Below, one piece after another: positions 1 through 5,255 of a stretch of DNA of 5,255 bases. Where the stretch lies: the NCBI GenBank assembly GCA_964386865.1, contig CAYLUN010000191.1, forward strand, positions 1 through 5,255, in the 5' to 3' direction. Source of the stretch: CAYLUN01 sp964386865. Its GTDB lineage: Bacteria; Verrucomicrobiota; Kiritimatiellia; RFP12; UBA1067. Position 1 is the stretch's first letter. Every line of letters starts with the position of its first letter. The notes below the pieces were generated by a model, which worked only from the letters and a program-made list of their open reading frames with translations, did not search any database and was not told the origin of the DNA. Made by a program: the position numbers and the translations under genes.

Positions 1-165
1 TTCGCGTCCCGAATGGCGCCAAGACAAGCGCTTTCTTCCGTTCTGTTAACGGCTCAGTACAGCTTCGCCCCATCTTTCAATCGAATCCGCAGAGTGGAGG
101 GCGAGGCTGCGCCGAGCCGTTGTTTATCTTAGCACCATTCGGGCCTACCCCTATCTTGCCGCGCC
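1..165. other. Non-coding flank downstream of the operon, no gene seen
   Basis: This follows the TAG of the beta-propeller gene (166-168). It is less G+C-biased than the genes around it. It holds a 12-bp imperfect inverted repeat at its two ends, a small hairpin CCGTT-ctgtt-AACGG (38-52), and a 4-bp-stem hairpin GGCT...AGCC (105-118) followed on the plus strand by a T-rich run (119-130). On the minus strand neither hairpin is followed by a T tract, so I see no intrinsic terminator for the operon. No RNA gene or promoter can be supported. Confidence 0.5.
8..143. repeat. Imperfect 12-bp inverted repeat pair
   Basis: CCCGAATGGCGC at 8-19 reappears as the reverse complement of 132-143 (CCCGAATGGTGC), 11 of 12 matching, with 112 bp between the arms. 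It could be a pair of binding sites, the ends of a small non-coding element, or chance; no target duplication or coding content supports a mobile element. Confidence 0.35.
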
Positions 166-1053
166 CTACCGCAGCGGCGGCTCGGCGCCGCCAAGGATCT
201 TGTGAACGCCCATCATGCTCTTGTCGCGGCGGCCGGGACTCACGTAACGCCACGCCAGCCGCTTGTCACGCGTGATCTCAAGCATACCGGTGCCGGCGCC
301 TTCTTTGGTGTACGCCGAGTAGCAGCCCGTCACGATGTTGCCGTTGGGCAGCACCTGGATGCCGGTCATGTTCTGGATCGTCACGCCGGCCAGGTCGCCC
401 TTCTTGAACTCCCACACCTCGTTGCCCGCCGCGTCGTACTCGGTGATTTGGCTGAGCGACGACACGAGCGTGTTGCCGCTCGCCAGGCGCACCGCCGCGA
501 AGGCCAGGCCCTTGGTTGGCTTCTCCCACGCCGTGCTCCCGTCCGGCCGGTACTCGCGCACCACGTTGCCTTGCGAGTGGGCGACTAGGAAATTGCCGTT
601 CGCCAGCTTGCGCACCATGCGCAGGTGGTGGTGGTCGTCGGTCTTGCCGTAGTCCGTCTTGAAGGCGACGACGCACTTGCCGTCCTTGTCGACCTCGACC
701 ACGCGGCCCGACGCGTTCTCGCCGACCACCGTGTTGCCGTTCGCCAGGCGCTGGCAGGAGTAGGCGCCGCCGCCCTTCTGGTTCTCCGGCTTGTACTCGA
801 ACACGACCTTGTGGTCGCGTGTGACTTCGGTGATATTGCCGTCCGCGAAGAGCACGTTTCCGTTCGGAAGCAGCCACGCGTCGTGGATGTTGCCGGCCTT
901 GTGCTCCCAAACCACCTCGCCCTGCGGCGAAAGCAGCAGCACGCGGCCGCTGCCCGTGGCCAGCACCTGCGCGTCCAACTTCCCTTCGATCCCGTCCGCC
1001 CGCGTGAGCACACCAACCAACGCCAAAACAATCCCTGTAACGATCTGCCTCAT
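166..1053 (-). CDS. Secreted beta-propeller protein, PQQ-like/ASST-like repeats, function unknown
   Basis: 295 aa. An N-terminal signal peptide is visible: short basic start, hydrophobic core (about 4-16), and a plausible cleavage after LTRA (19), so the protein is probably periplasmic or exported. No lipobox cysteine is seen. The rest is built of repeats with [LP/LA]NGN-type turns at 63-66, 104-107, 151-154, 191-194 (ASGN) and 237-240. These alternate with strand motifs ending in an aromatic pair: VVWEHK (47-52), VVFEYK (83-88), VVAFK (128-132), AWEK (175-178), VWEFK (213-217) and AWRY (267-270). Six such strands suggest a six-bladed propeller. A His cluster, DDHHHLR (139-145), precedes the third NGN turn and recalls His residues near NGN motifs in arylsulfotransferase-like propellers. 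No catalytic site can be assigned. It lies 58 nt after ftsZ on the same strand, so co-transcription is possible, but a division role is not supported by anything in the sequence. Confidence 0.85.
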   Translation of the reverse strand: MRQIVTGIVLALVGVLTRADGIEGKLDAQVLATGSGRVLLLSPQGEVVWEHKAGNIHDAWLLPNGNVLFADGNITEVTRDHKVVFEYKPENQKGGGAYSCQRLANGNTVVGENASGRVVEVDKDGKCVVAFKTDYGKTDDHHHLRMVRKLANGNFLVAHSQGNVVREYRPDGSTAWEKPTKGLAFAAVRLASGNTLVSSLSQITEYDAAGNEVWEFKKGDLAGVTIQNMTGIQVLPNGNIVTGCYSAYTKEGAGTGMLEITRDKRLAWRYVSPGRRDKSMMGVHKILGGAEPPLR

Positions 1054-1057
1054 CTCG

Positions 1058-1062
1058 CCTCC
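1058..1062 (-). promoter_or_regulatory. Shine-Dalgarno site of the beta-propeller gene
   Basis: GGAGG on the minus strand, 4 nt before the ATG at 1053, embedded in the second copy of the 11-nt repeat. Spacing is a little short, but it is the best SD and supports this start, which also places a signal peptide at the N-terminus. A second GGAGG (1082-1086) lies too far upstream to serve this ATG. Confidence 0.65.
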
Positions 1063-1103
1063 CCAACCGTTGAACCGTGAACCTCCCCAACCTCTTCAAC
1101 CTC
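1058..1103 (-). repeat. Short GAGGTT-type repeats in the ftsZ-propeller gap
   Basis: Read on the minus strand, the 58-nt gap (1054-1111) contains three GAGGTT units at exact 9-nt steps (1098-1103, 1089-1094, 1080-1085). It also contains an 11-nt perfect direct repeat, GGTTGGGGAGG, at 1082-1092 and 1058-1068. The second copy carries the GGAGG used by the downstream gene. GGTT also occurs twice more in between. I find no hairpin with useful stem length in it, so it does not look like a terminator. Confidence 0.7.
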
Positions 1104-1111
1104 TCCCGTCC

Positions 1112-2287
1112 CTACCGCTCCAGCAGGATGCCGCGCCGCACGAAGGTCGGGATGTCCAGATCCTGCCCGTCGAAAATCGTGGGCTCGACGTTCTGGAACT
1201 TGCCGCGGCCCGTCGTGCCGAACGAAAGCTTGCTGCCTTTGCTGCGGCCTTTTCGGGCTCCCGGCTGAATCGGGAACGTTTCCGCAACGGGCGGCTCAGC
1301 CACCGGCGGCGCCTCTTTGCGCGCTTCGCCGGATGCGGGAGCCATCCCGTTTTCGAACGCCAGCACCACCACGTCCACGCGCCCCTCAAGCGCGCCGTCC
1401 AGCACAGTGCCCATCTCGACGTGGCACTCGCCTTTGCACGCGGCGCGCAGCTTGCCCATGATCTCGCCGATCTCCGCGAGGCGGAGGTCCGGCCCGGCCA
1501 GGATGCCGACGAGCAGCGCGTTCGCCTTGGCGAGCGCGTCGCCGGAGCGAAGCAAGCGGCTGCCCCGCAGGCGCGACACGACCTGCGCCGCCCGGTCCGC
1601 GCCTGTTGCGGACGCACAGCCGACACACGCATTGCCGCCGCGCACGACCAGCGCGTGCAGCCGCTCAGGGTCTGTCCGGATAAAGCCGGGCTTCGTCACC
1701 AGCTGCCAAAGCAAGGTGATGCCCGTCGCGAGCGCCGCCTCGGCCTGCCGTGCCGCCTCCTCCACCGGCGCGTCACTTGCGCCGTCGAACAGGTCGTCGA
1801 GGGCGGCGGTCACGAGTGAGTCCGCATTCTCCTCGATCTGGGGGAGCACGCGCTCGGCGGCTTTGCGCCGCGACTCGCCCTCGAACGCGAACGGATACGT
1901 GACGAAGCAGACGGTGGCGATGCCCATGTCGTGCAACGCCTTGATGATCTCGGGCGTGGCGCCGCCGCCCGTGCCCGCGCCCAGGCAGGCGGTCAGCACC
2001 ACCGTGCGCACGCCCTGCAGGTGCGGCACGAGGTTCTGCATGTCGTCCTGCGCGGCCAGGCGCCCCTTGATCGCGTCGCCGCCCGTACCGTGCCCCGCCA
2101 GCCGCGCGCCGCCCAGCAGGAGGCAGGTGAGCCCGCCTTCCGACGCCTGCCTGTTCGACAGCGCGTCCGTGTCCACGCCCAGCGCGCGCATCCGCCCGCC
2201 GTACGCCGCCAGCACGGACGAGGCGAGGCGGCAGCCGCCCCCGCCGACGCCCAGAAGAAGAAGACCTGACTGAAGTTCCGCGCTCAT
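1112..2287 (-). CDS. ftsZ: Divergent cell division GTPase FtsZ
   Basis: Tubulin-family GTPase that forms the cytokinetic ring. It has 391 aa, a typical length. Recognisable blocks: T1 loop GVGGGG (13-18), VDTDAL (38-43, usually NTDAQAL), T3-like GHGTGGD (65-71, usually GLGAGGN), T4 signature GAGTGGG (103-109, usually GGGTGTG), T5 region FVTYPFAFEGESR (128-140), T7 region KPGFIRTDPERL (199-210), and DLRLAEI (267-273). A Pro/Ala-then Lys/Gly-rich linker (about 314-374) leads to DLDIPTFVRRG (376-386), a clear C-terminal FtsA-binding peptide. ATG at 2287 overlaps the ftsA stop as ATGA and has its own SD; residues read upstream of it lie out of frame within ftsA and are low-complexity Arg/Ala. Departures in T4 and T7 and eight cysteines make it an atypical FtsZ. 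A bacterial tubulin (BtubA/B) is unlikely given the length, the C-terminal peptide and the dcw context. GTP binding seems likely; catalytic competence cannot be judged from sequence. Confidence 0.93.
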   Translation of the reverse strand: MSAELQSGLLLLGVGGGGCRLASSVLAAYGGRMRALGVDTDALSNRQASEGGLTCLLLGGARLAGHGTGGDAIKGRLAAQDDMQNLVPHLQGVRTVVLTACLGAGTGGGATPEIIKALHDMGIATVCFVTYPFAFEGESRRKAAERVLPQIEENADSLVTAALDDLFDGASDAPVEEAARQAEAALATGITLLWQLVTKPGFIRTDPERLHALVVRGGNACVGCASATGADRAAQVVSRLRGSRLLRSGDALAKANALLVGILAGPDLRLAEIGEIMGKLRAACKGECHVEMGTVLDGALEGRVDVVVLAFENGMAPASGEARKEAPPVAEPPVAETFPIQPGARKGRSKGSKLSFGTTGRGKFQNVEPTIFDGQDLDIPTFVRRGILLER

Positions 2288-3486
2288 GACCGAAACACTC
2301 CTTTGAACAGCTTCCGCAGCGGCGACAGCAGGCCGCGGTCTTCGAAGGTCATCTGCCCGTAAATCACCAGCCCGGCGGCCGTGGCGAGCGCGGCCGGCTG
2401 CTCGGCCTTGTCCAGCCCGTCCACGTTGACCGGGAGCCCGATCCGGCACGGCAGGCCGAAGATGCGCTGGGCCAGCTCCGTGACCTTCCGCAGGTAGGCG
2501 CCGCCGCCCGTGAGGATCACGCCCCCTCCCAGGTGCGGCAGAACCCCCGTCTCGTCCAGCCGCGTCCGCAGCACGCGGAACGTCTCATCCATGCGCGCGT
2601 TGATCACCGTCTGCAGCGCCTTGCAGCTGATCATCCGCTCCTCAAAGCCCACGTCCGCCGGCAGCGGCACGCGACGGGCGCTGGTGTCAGGATCGATCTG
2701 GGCACACCCCTCGGCTCGCTTGACCTCCTCCGCACGGTTCAGGGGAATGTTGAAGGCCAGCGCAATATCGTTCGTGATGTGGTCCCCACCGACGGCGACG
2801 CAGCCGACAGCGGAGATCACGTTGTTGCAGTACGCGATGTAATTCGTCGTGCCGCCGCCCAGGTCCACCAGCAGCACGCCGTTGCGCTTCTGCTCGGGCG
2901 TCAGCACCGCCAGCGCCGCGCAGATGCCCGAAAAGGCCACGTCCGTCACCTCGAGCTGCGCGCTCTTCGCCACGCTCACCGCATTGTCGATCCGGTTCTT
3001 TAGCCCATGCACGGCCATCACGTTCAGCGTCAGCACCTTGCAGCGCATGCCCTCGGGCCGGCCGATGCCGGGCTGCTCGTCCAGCGTGTAGGACTGCGTG
3101 ATCGTGTGCAGGATCTGGCGGTCCTGGTCGATCTGCACCGCGTTCGCGATCTCGTTCACTTCCTCGACGTCTTCGCGCGTCACGATCCGGTCGCCCGAGC
3201 GCACCGTCACCATGCCGGGGTTGATGGCCGACTGAATGTGGCTGCCCGAGGTCGCCAGCAGCACCTGCCAGACGTTGACGTCGGACTGCTTTTCCGCCTG
3301 CTTGGCGGCCGACTCGACGCCCACGCGCGCCTGCGCCAAGTCGTTGATCTGGCCCTTGCGAACCCCGGTCGTCGGGTAGCTCCCGACCCCCGTGATCCGC
3401 ATGCGCCCGCTCGCGTCGGCCTCGCCTACGCACAGGACCGTGCGAGACGTGCCGATCTCGAGAGCGGCAATCGGAGGAATCGCCAT
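2284..3486 (-). CDS. ftsA: Cell division protein FtsA, actin-like FtsZ membrane anchor
   Basis: Actin-fold ATPase that polymerises on the inner face of the membrane and ties FtsZ filaments to it. It has 400 aa, close to the usual 410-420. Motifs in order: phosphate-1 loop LEIGTSR (9-15; E. coli FtsA also has LEIGT here), the FtsA-specific 1C subdomain (about 80-160, including NPGMVTVRSGDRIVTREDVE), phosphate-2 loop VDLGGGTTN (207-215), GGDHITND (233-240), and the adenosine motif ILTGGGAYL (324-332). The last residues, SPLRKLFKGVFRS (388-400), form a basic amphipathic helix that matches the FtsA membrane-targeting sequence. The 1C insertion and terminal helix separate it from MreB, DnaK and PilM. 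Start is ATG at 3486, 19 nt after ftsQ. The TGA overlaps the ftsZ ATG, so the two are probably translationally coupled, which would help fix the FtsA:FtsZ ratio. All nucleotide-binding motifs look intact. Confidence 0.96.
   Translation of the reverse strand: MAIPPIAALEIGTSRTVLCVGEADASGRMRITGVGSYPTTGVRKGQINDLAQARVGVESAAKQAEKQSDVNVWQVLLATSGSHIQSAINPGMVTVRSGDRIVTREDVEEVNEIANAVQIDQDRQILHTITQSYTLDEQPGIGRPEGMRCKVLTLNVMAVHGLKNRIDNAVSVAKSAQLEVTDVAFSGICAALAVLTPEQKRNGVLLVDLGGGTTNYIAYCNNVISAVGCVAVGGDHITNDIALAFNIPLNRAEEVKRAEGCAQIDPDTSARRVPLPADVGFEERMISCKALQTVINARMDETFRVLRTRLDETGVLPHLGGGVILTGGGAYLRKVTELAQRIFGLPCRIGLPVNVDGLDKAEQPAALATAAGLVIYGQMTFEDRGLLSPLRKLFKGVFRS
2298..2304 (-). promoter_or_regulatory. 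Shine-Dalgarno site of ftsZ, inside the ftsA 3' end
   Basis: AAAGGAG on the minus strand, 10 nt before the ATG at 2287 and within the last codons of ftsA. It selects this ATG as the ftsZ start over in-frame upstream codons lying deeper inside ftsA. Confidence 0.7.
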
Positions 3487-3489
3487 ACA

Positions 3490-3494
3490 CCCTC
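3490..3494 (-). promoter_or_regulatory. Probable weak Shine-Dalgarno site of ftsA
   Basis: GAGGG on the minus strand, only 3 nt before the ATG at 3486 (4 nt if only GAGG is counted). It is the only purine-rich SD-like match in the 19-nt ftsQ-ftsA gap. The spacing is short, so initiation may lean partly on ribosomes finishing ftsQ. Confidence 0.45.
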
Positions 3495-3505
3495 ATTTCT
3501 TCGCT

Positions 3506-4372
3506 TCACTCAACGCCGGGCGGCGTCGCGAAAATCCGCCCGGGGTGGGTCGCGTCCCACATCAGGCAGTTCCGCCCGATCTCGCTTTCCATCGCCATCG
3601 CGAGCTGGTCGAACTGCCGCTGCATCTTCGCCTCAGTATCCTTTTCGTCGTCCGACATTCCGTCCCACGCGATCTTGGCCTGACGGTGGTCCGACAGCGT
3701 GAGCAGCAGGTAGTCGTCCTTGGCCGCGTCGAGCACCAGCAGCCGCAACCGGCTCGCGGGGCGCAAGGCGTTGCTCACCAGCTTCACCGCCGCCATCTCC
3801 TTGCCCCTCAGCCGGTCCCCTGGCTTGACCTGCGACAGCAGGTCCGAGCCCTTGATCATCGGCAACCCGCCTGTGTCGGCATACCGCACAAAAACCACGC
3901 CGTCCTCATCCACCACCCGCCCGTTGGAGCCGACGCGCGCAATGGGCTCGCGCTCGATGATCGTGATCGCAACCTTGTCGGGCATGCGGCGGACGATCGA
4001 AATGTCCCGGATGTTCGGCGCCTGCTCCATCAGCTCGCGCCGCTTTTGGTCGATCGCGATCGAAAAGAGGTTCACCCCTTCGCGGAGGCCCATCACTTCG
4101 CACACCAGGTCCGGCGTCAGCGTCTTGCCGGTCGTGATGCTGACGCTGGTTCTCAAGTCCCTGAGCACGAACAGCTGCTTGGAGCGGAAATAGTAGGTCT
4201 CGAACAGCTTCCAGCCCACGGTGGAGGCCAGCGCCACGCCGCCAGCGAGCGCCAGCAAGCCCAGCGCGAGCTTCACGCCGCTCGGCAAGCCGGTCACCAC
4301 GCCCGTCACGCGCCGGTTACCGCTGGCCAGCTTCCCCGGCCGCGCGTTCGTCCGTTTGAAAAAACCCAGCAT
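3506..4372 (-). CDS. ftsQ: Cell division protein FtsQ (DivIB family)
   Basis: Bitopic inner-membrane divisome protein that, in model bacteria, bridges the cytoplasmic ring to the septal synthesis machinery through FtsB/FtsL. It has 288 aa, a normal length (E. coli FtsQ is 276). Layout: a basic cytoplasmic N-terminus (1-32, several Lys/Arg), one hydrophobic helix (about 33-53), then a POTRA domain (about 67-143). The POTRA shows the family pattern: a hydrophobic strand before a turn, GVNLFSI (99-105), a helix, then PNIRDISIVRRMPDKVAITIIERE (119-142, the most recognisable FtsQ segment). The rest (144-288) fits the variable FtsQ beta domain. ATG at 4372 has a GGAGG 6 nt upstream; TGA lies 19 nt before ftsA. 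The C-terminal end (271-288) is not one I recognise from proteobacterial FtsQ. Identity rests on POTRA pattern, topology and position between ddl and ftsA. Confidence 0.9.
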   Translation of the reverse strand: MLGFFKRTNARPGKLASGNRRVTGVVTGLPSGVKLALGLLALAGGVALASTVGWKLFETYYFRSKQLFVLRDLRTSVSITTGKTLTPDLVCEVMGLREGVNLFSIAIDQKRRELMEQAPNIRDISIVRRMPDKVAITIIEREPIARVGSNGRVVDEDGVVFVRYADTGGLPMIKGSDLLSQVKPGDRLRGKEMAAVKLVSNALRPASRLRLLVLDAAKDDYLLLTLSDHRQAKIAWDGMSDDEKDTEAKMQRQFDQLAMAMESEIGRNCLMWDATHPGRIFATPPGVE

Positions 4373-4378
4373 CGCTCC

Positions 4379-4383
4379 CCTCC
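4379..4383 (-). promoter_or_regulatory. Shine-Dalgarno site of ftsQ
   Basis: GGAGG on the minus strand, 6 nt before the ATG at 4372 and inside the 13-nt ddl-ftsQ gap. It is a strong match to the 16S anti-SD at good spacing and supports the chosen ftsQ start. Confidence 0.75.
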
Positions 4384-4385
4384 AT

Positions 4386-5255
4386 TCAACCGCAGGCCGC
4401 TGTCGACAGCAGCCGGGCGCACAGCGCGCTGAACGTCAGACCGGCCCGCGCCGCCGCCTTGGGCAACAGGCTCGTCGCCGTGAAGCCGGGAATGGTGTTG
4501 ATCTCCAGCACGTACGGCTGCCCCTCAGGCGTCACGCGGAAGTCGACGCGGCTCACGCCCCGGCAGCCGACTGCCTGGAAGGCCAACAGCGCCAGCACCT
4601 GGCACTTCGCGATCAGCGGCGCGTCCTCCGCCGACTCCGGAAACGCGTACTGCGTCATGCCCTGCGTGTACTTCTCCGCGAACCCGTACCAGCCGTTCGG
4701 CGCGCAGATCTCGACCACCGGCAGCGCCTCGCCGCCGAGCACGCCCACGGTCCACTCGCGCCCCGGAATGTACGCCTCGACCAGCACCTCGCCTTGCGCG
4801 TCCACCGCGCGCGCCGCCTGCACCGCGGCCGCCCACTGCCCCGGCTCGGCCACCTTGGATATCCCCACGCTTGACCCGTCTCGCGGCGGCTTCACCACCA
4901 CCGGCAGAGGCAGCGCCGTCGCGTCGGCCCCGCGCGGCAGAACCTCGAAGGGCGCGGTCGGCACCCCTGCCCGCTCCAGCACGCGCTTCGTGGCAATCTT
5001 ATCGATCGCGATCCGGCTCGCCGCCGCGCCTGGCCCCGTGTAGGGCACGCCCAGCCGGTCCAAGTCGTCCTGCACGCCGCCGTTCTCGCCGTACCCGCCG
5101 TGCAGCGCCAAGAAGACCGCCTCGACCCCCGCGGGCAGCGCGTCGATCCGATCCGCGTCCAGAACAACCGGCGCCACGTCGAACCCCGCTTCACGAAGCC
5201 CCGCGACCACCGCCGCGCCGGACTTGAGCGACACCTCGCGCTCGTTCGACGTCCC
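4386..5255 (-). CDS. ddl: D-alanine--D-alanine ligase, 5' end cut by window edge
   Basis: ATP-grasp ligase that joins two D-alanines into the dipeptide used by MurF in cytoplasmic peptidoglycan precursor synthesis. The frame is open to the right edge, giving 289 visible residues. The visible start, GTSNEREVSLKSG, is the family's N-terminal substrate motif, so only some 10-20 residues should be missing. Visible motifs, counted from the edge: LHGGYGENGG (51-60), the ATP-grasp stretch KPPRDGSSVGIS (122-133), the omega-loop EKY (194-196), RVDF (236-239) and the metal-binding EINTIPGFT (251-259). The Lys-Tyr pair in the omega loop is typical of true D-Ala-D-Ala ligases; VanA-type D-Ala-D-Lac ligases differ there. 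The gene ends in TGA 13 nt before ftsQ, as expected for the first visible gene of a ddl-ftsQAZ operon. Identity is very secure; assignment to ddlA or ddlB is not attempted. Confidence 0.96.
   Translation of the reverse strand, partial: GTSNEREVSLKSGAAVVAGLREAGFDVAPVVLDADRIDALPAGVEAVFLALHGGYGENGGVQDDLDRLGVPYTGPGAAASRIAIDKIATKRVLERAGVPTAPFEVLPRGADATALPLPVVVKPPRDGSSVGISKVAEPGQWAAAVQAARAVDAQGEVLVEAYIPGREWTVGVLGGEALPVVEICAPNGWYGFAEKYTQGMTQYAFPESAEDAPLIAKCQVLALLAFQAVGCRGVSRVDFRVTPEGQPYVLEINTIPGFTATSLLPKAAARAGLTFSALCARLLSTAACG

Noticed and set aside
105..130. Possible intrinsic terminator on the plus strand (GGCT/AGCC hairpin then a T-rich run)
   Set aside because: The stem is only 4 bp and the T run is interrupted; no plus-strand gene is visible upstream, and it has the wrong orientation for the minus-strand operon.
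13..132. 39-codon plus-strand open frame in the left flank
   Set aside because: No SD, no recognisable product and unremarkable composition; short frames of this size are expected by chance.
791..1819. Long plus-strand open frame antisense to ftsZ and the propeller gene
   Set aside because: It is Arg/Ala/Pro/His-rich low-complexity translation typical of antisense frames in G+C-rich genes, crosses two clearly real genes, and has no recognisable motif.
1112..2287. Bacterial tubulin (BtubA/BtubB) as known from Prosthecobacter
   Set aside because: Length, the VTxPFxFEG block, the FtsZ-type C-terminal peptide and the position after ftsA all indicate FtsZ.
1112..2449. Longer ftsZ starting upstream inside ftsA
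   Set aside because: The extra 54 residues are Arg/Ala/Gly-rich read-through of ftsA in another frame; the ATG at 2287 has an SD and places T1 at the normal distance from the N-terminus.
3392..4432. Long plus-strand open frame antisense to ftsA, ftsQ and ddl
   Set aside because: It is a shadow of ftsQ, which has a clear POTRA pattern and start site; the antisense product is compositionally biased and matches nothing known to me.
4386..5234. GTG at 5234 as the true ddl start
   Set aside because: This codon is the Val of the conserved NEREVSLKSG motif, and the frame continues to the window edge with family-like residues, so the gene is cut rather than starting here.
4386..5255. VanA/VanB-type D-Ala-D-Lac ligase linked to glycopeptide resistance
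   Set aside because: The omega loop has the EKY found in D-Ala-D-Ala ligases, and the gene sits in a dcw cluster, not beside vanH or vanX.

Overview
The window is G+C-rich bacterial DNA (roughly two thirds G+C by eye) with five protein genes, all on the minus strand. In transcription order they are: the 3' part of a D-alanine--D-alanine ligase gene (ddl, running off the right edge), ftsQ, ftsA, a divergent ftsZ, and a secreted beta-propeller protein. The first four form the distal part of a division and cell wall (dcw) cluster in the classical order ddl-ftsQ-ftsA-ftsZ. They are tightly packed: 13 nt between ddl and ftsQ, 19 nt between ftsQ and ftsA, and a 4-nt ATGA overlap between ftsA and ftsZ. 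This looks like one operon.

The core logic is conventional. Ddl makes the D-Ala-D-Ala dipeptide for the peptidoglycan stem. FtsQ is a single-pass membrane protein with a POTRA domain that links early and late divisome proteins. FtsA is an actin-family ATPase with a C-terminal amphipathic helix, and it should tether FtsZ to the membrane. FtsZ is the tubulin-family ring former. It ends in a recognisable FtsA-binding peptide, but its GTPase core departs from consensus: the GGGTGTG signature reads GAGTGGG, the T7 catalytic loop has lost two usually conserved residues, and there are eight cysteines in a protein that is cysteine-free in E. coli.

Downstream of ftsZ, a 58-nt gap rich in GAGGTT-type repeats leads into a 295-aa gene for an exported, probably six-repeat beta-propeller of the PQQ-like/ASST-like type. 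The last 165 bases (1-165) hold no gene I can support and no convincing terminator.

Organism: the divergent FtsZ beside otherwise normal FtsA, FtsQ and Ddl, the ddl-ftsQAZ order with no lpxC after ftsZ, the high G+C and the NGN-repeat propeller all suggest a member of the PVC superphylum (Verrucomicrobiota, Kiritimatiellota or Lentisphaerota). This is inference; the window has no taxonomic marker such as rRNA. I see no mobile element, CRISPR array, RNA gene or wholly new system. The most unusual feature is the FtsZ core.
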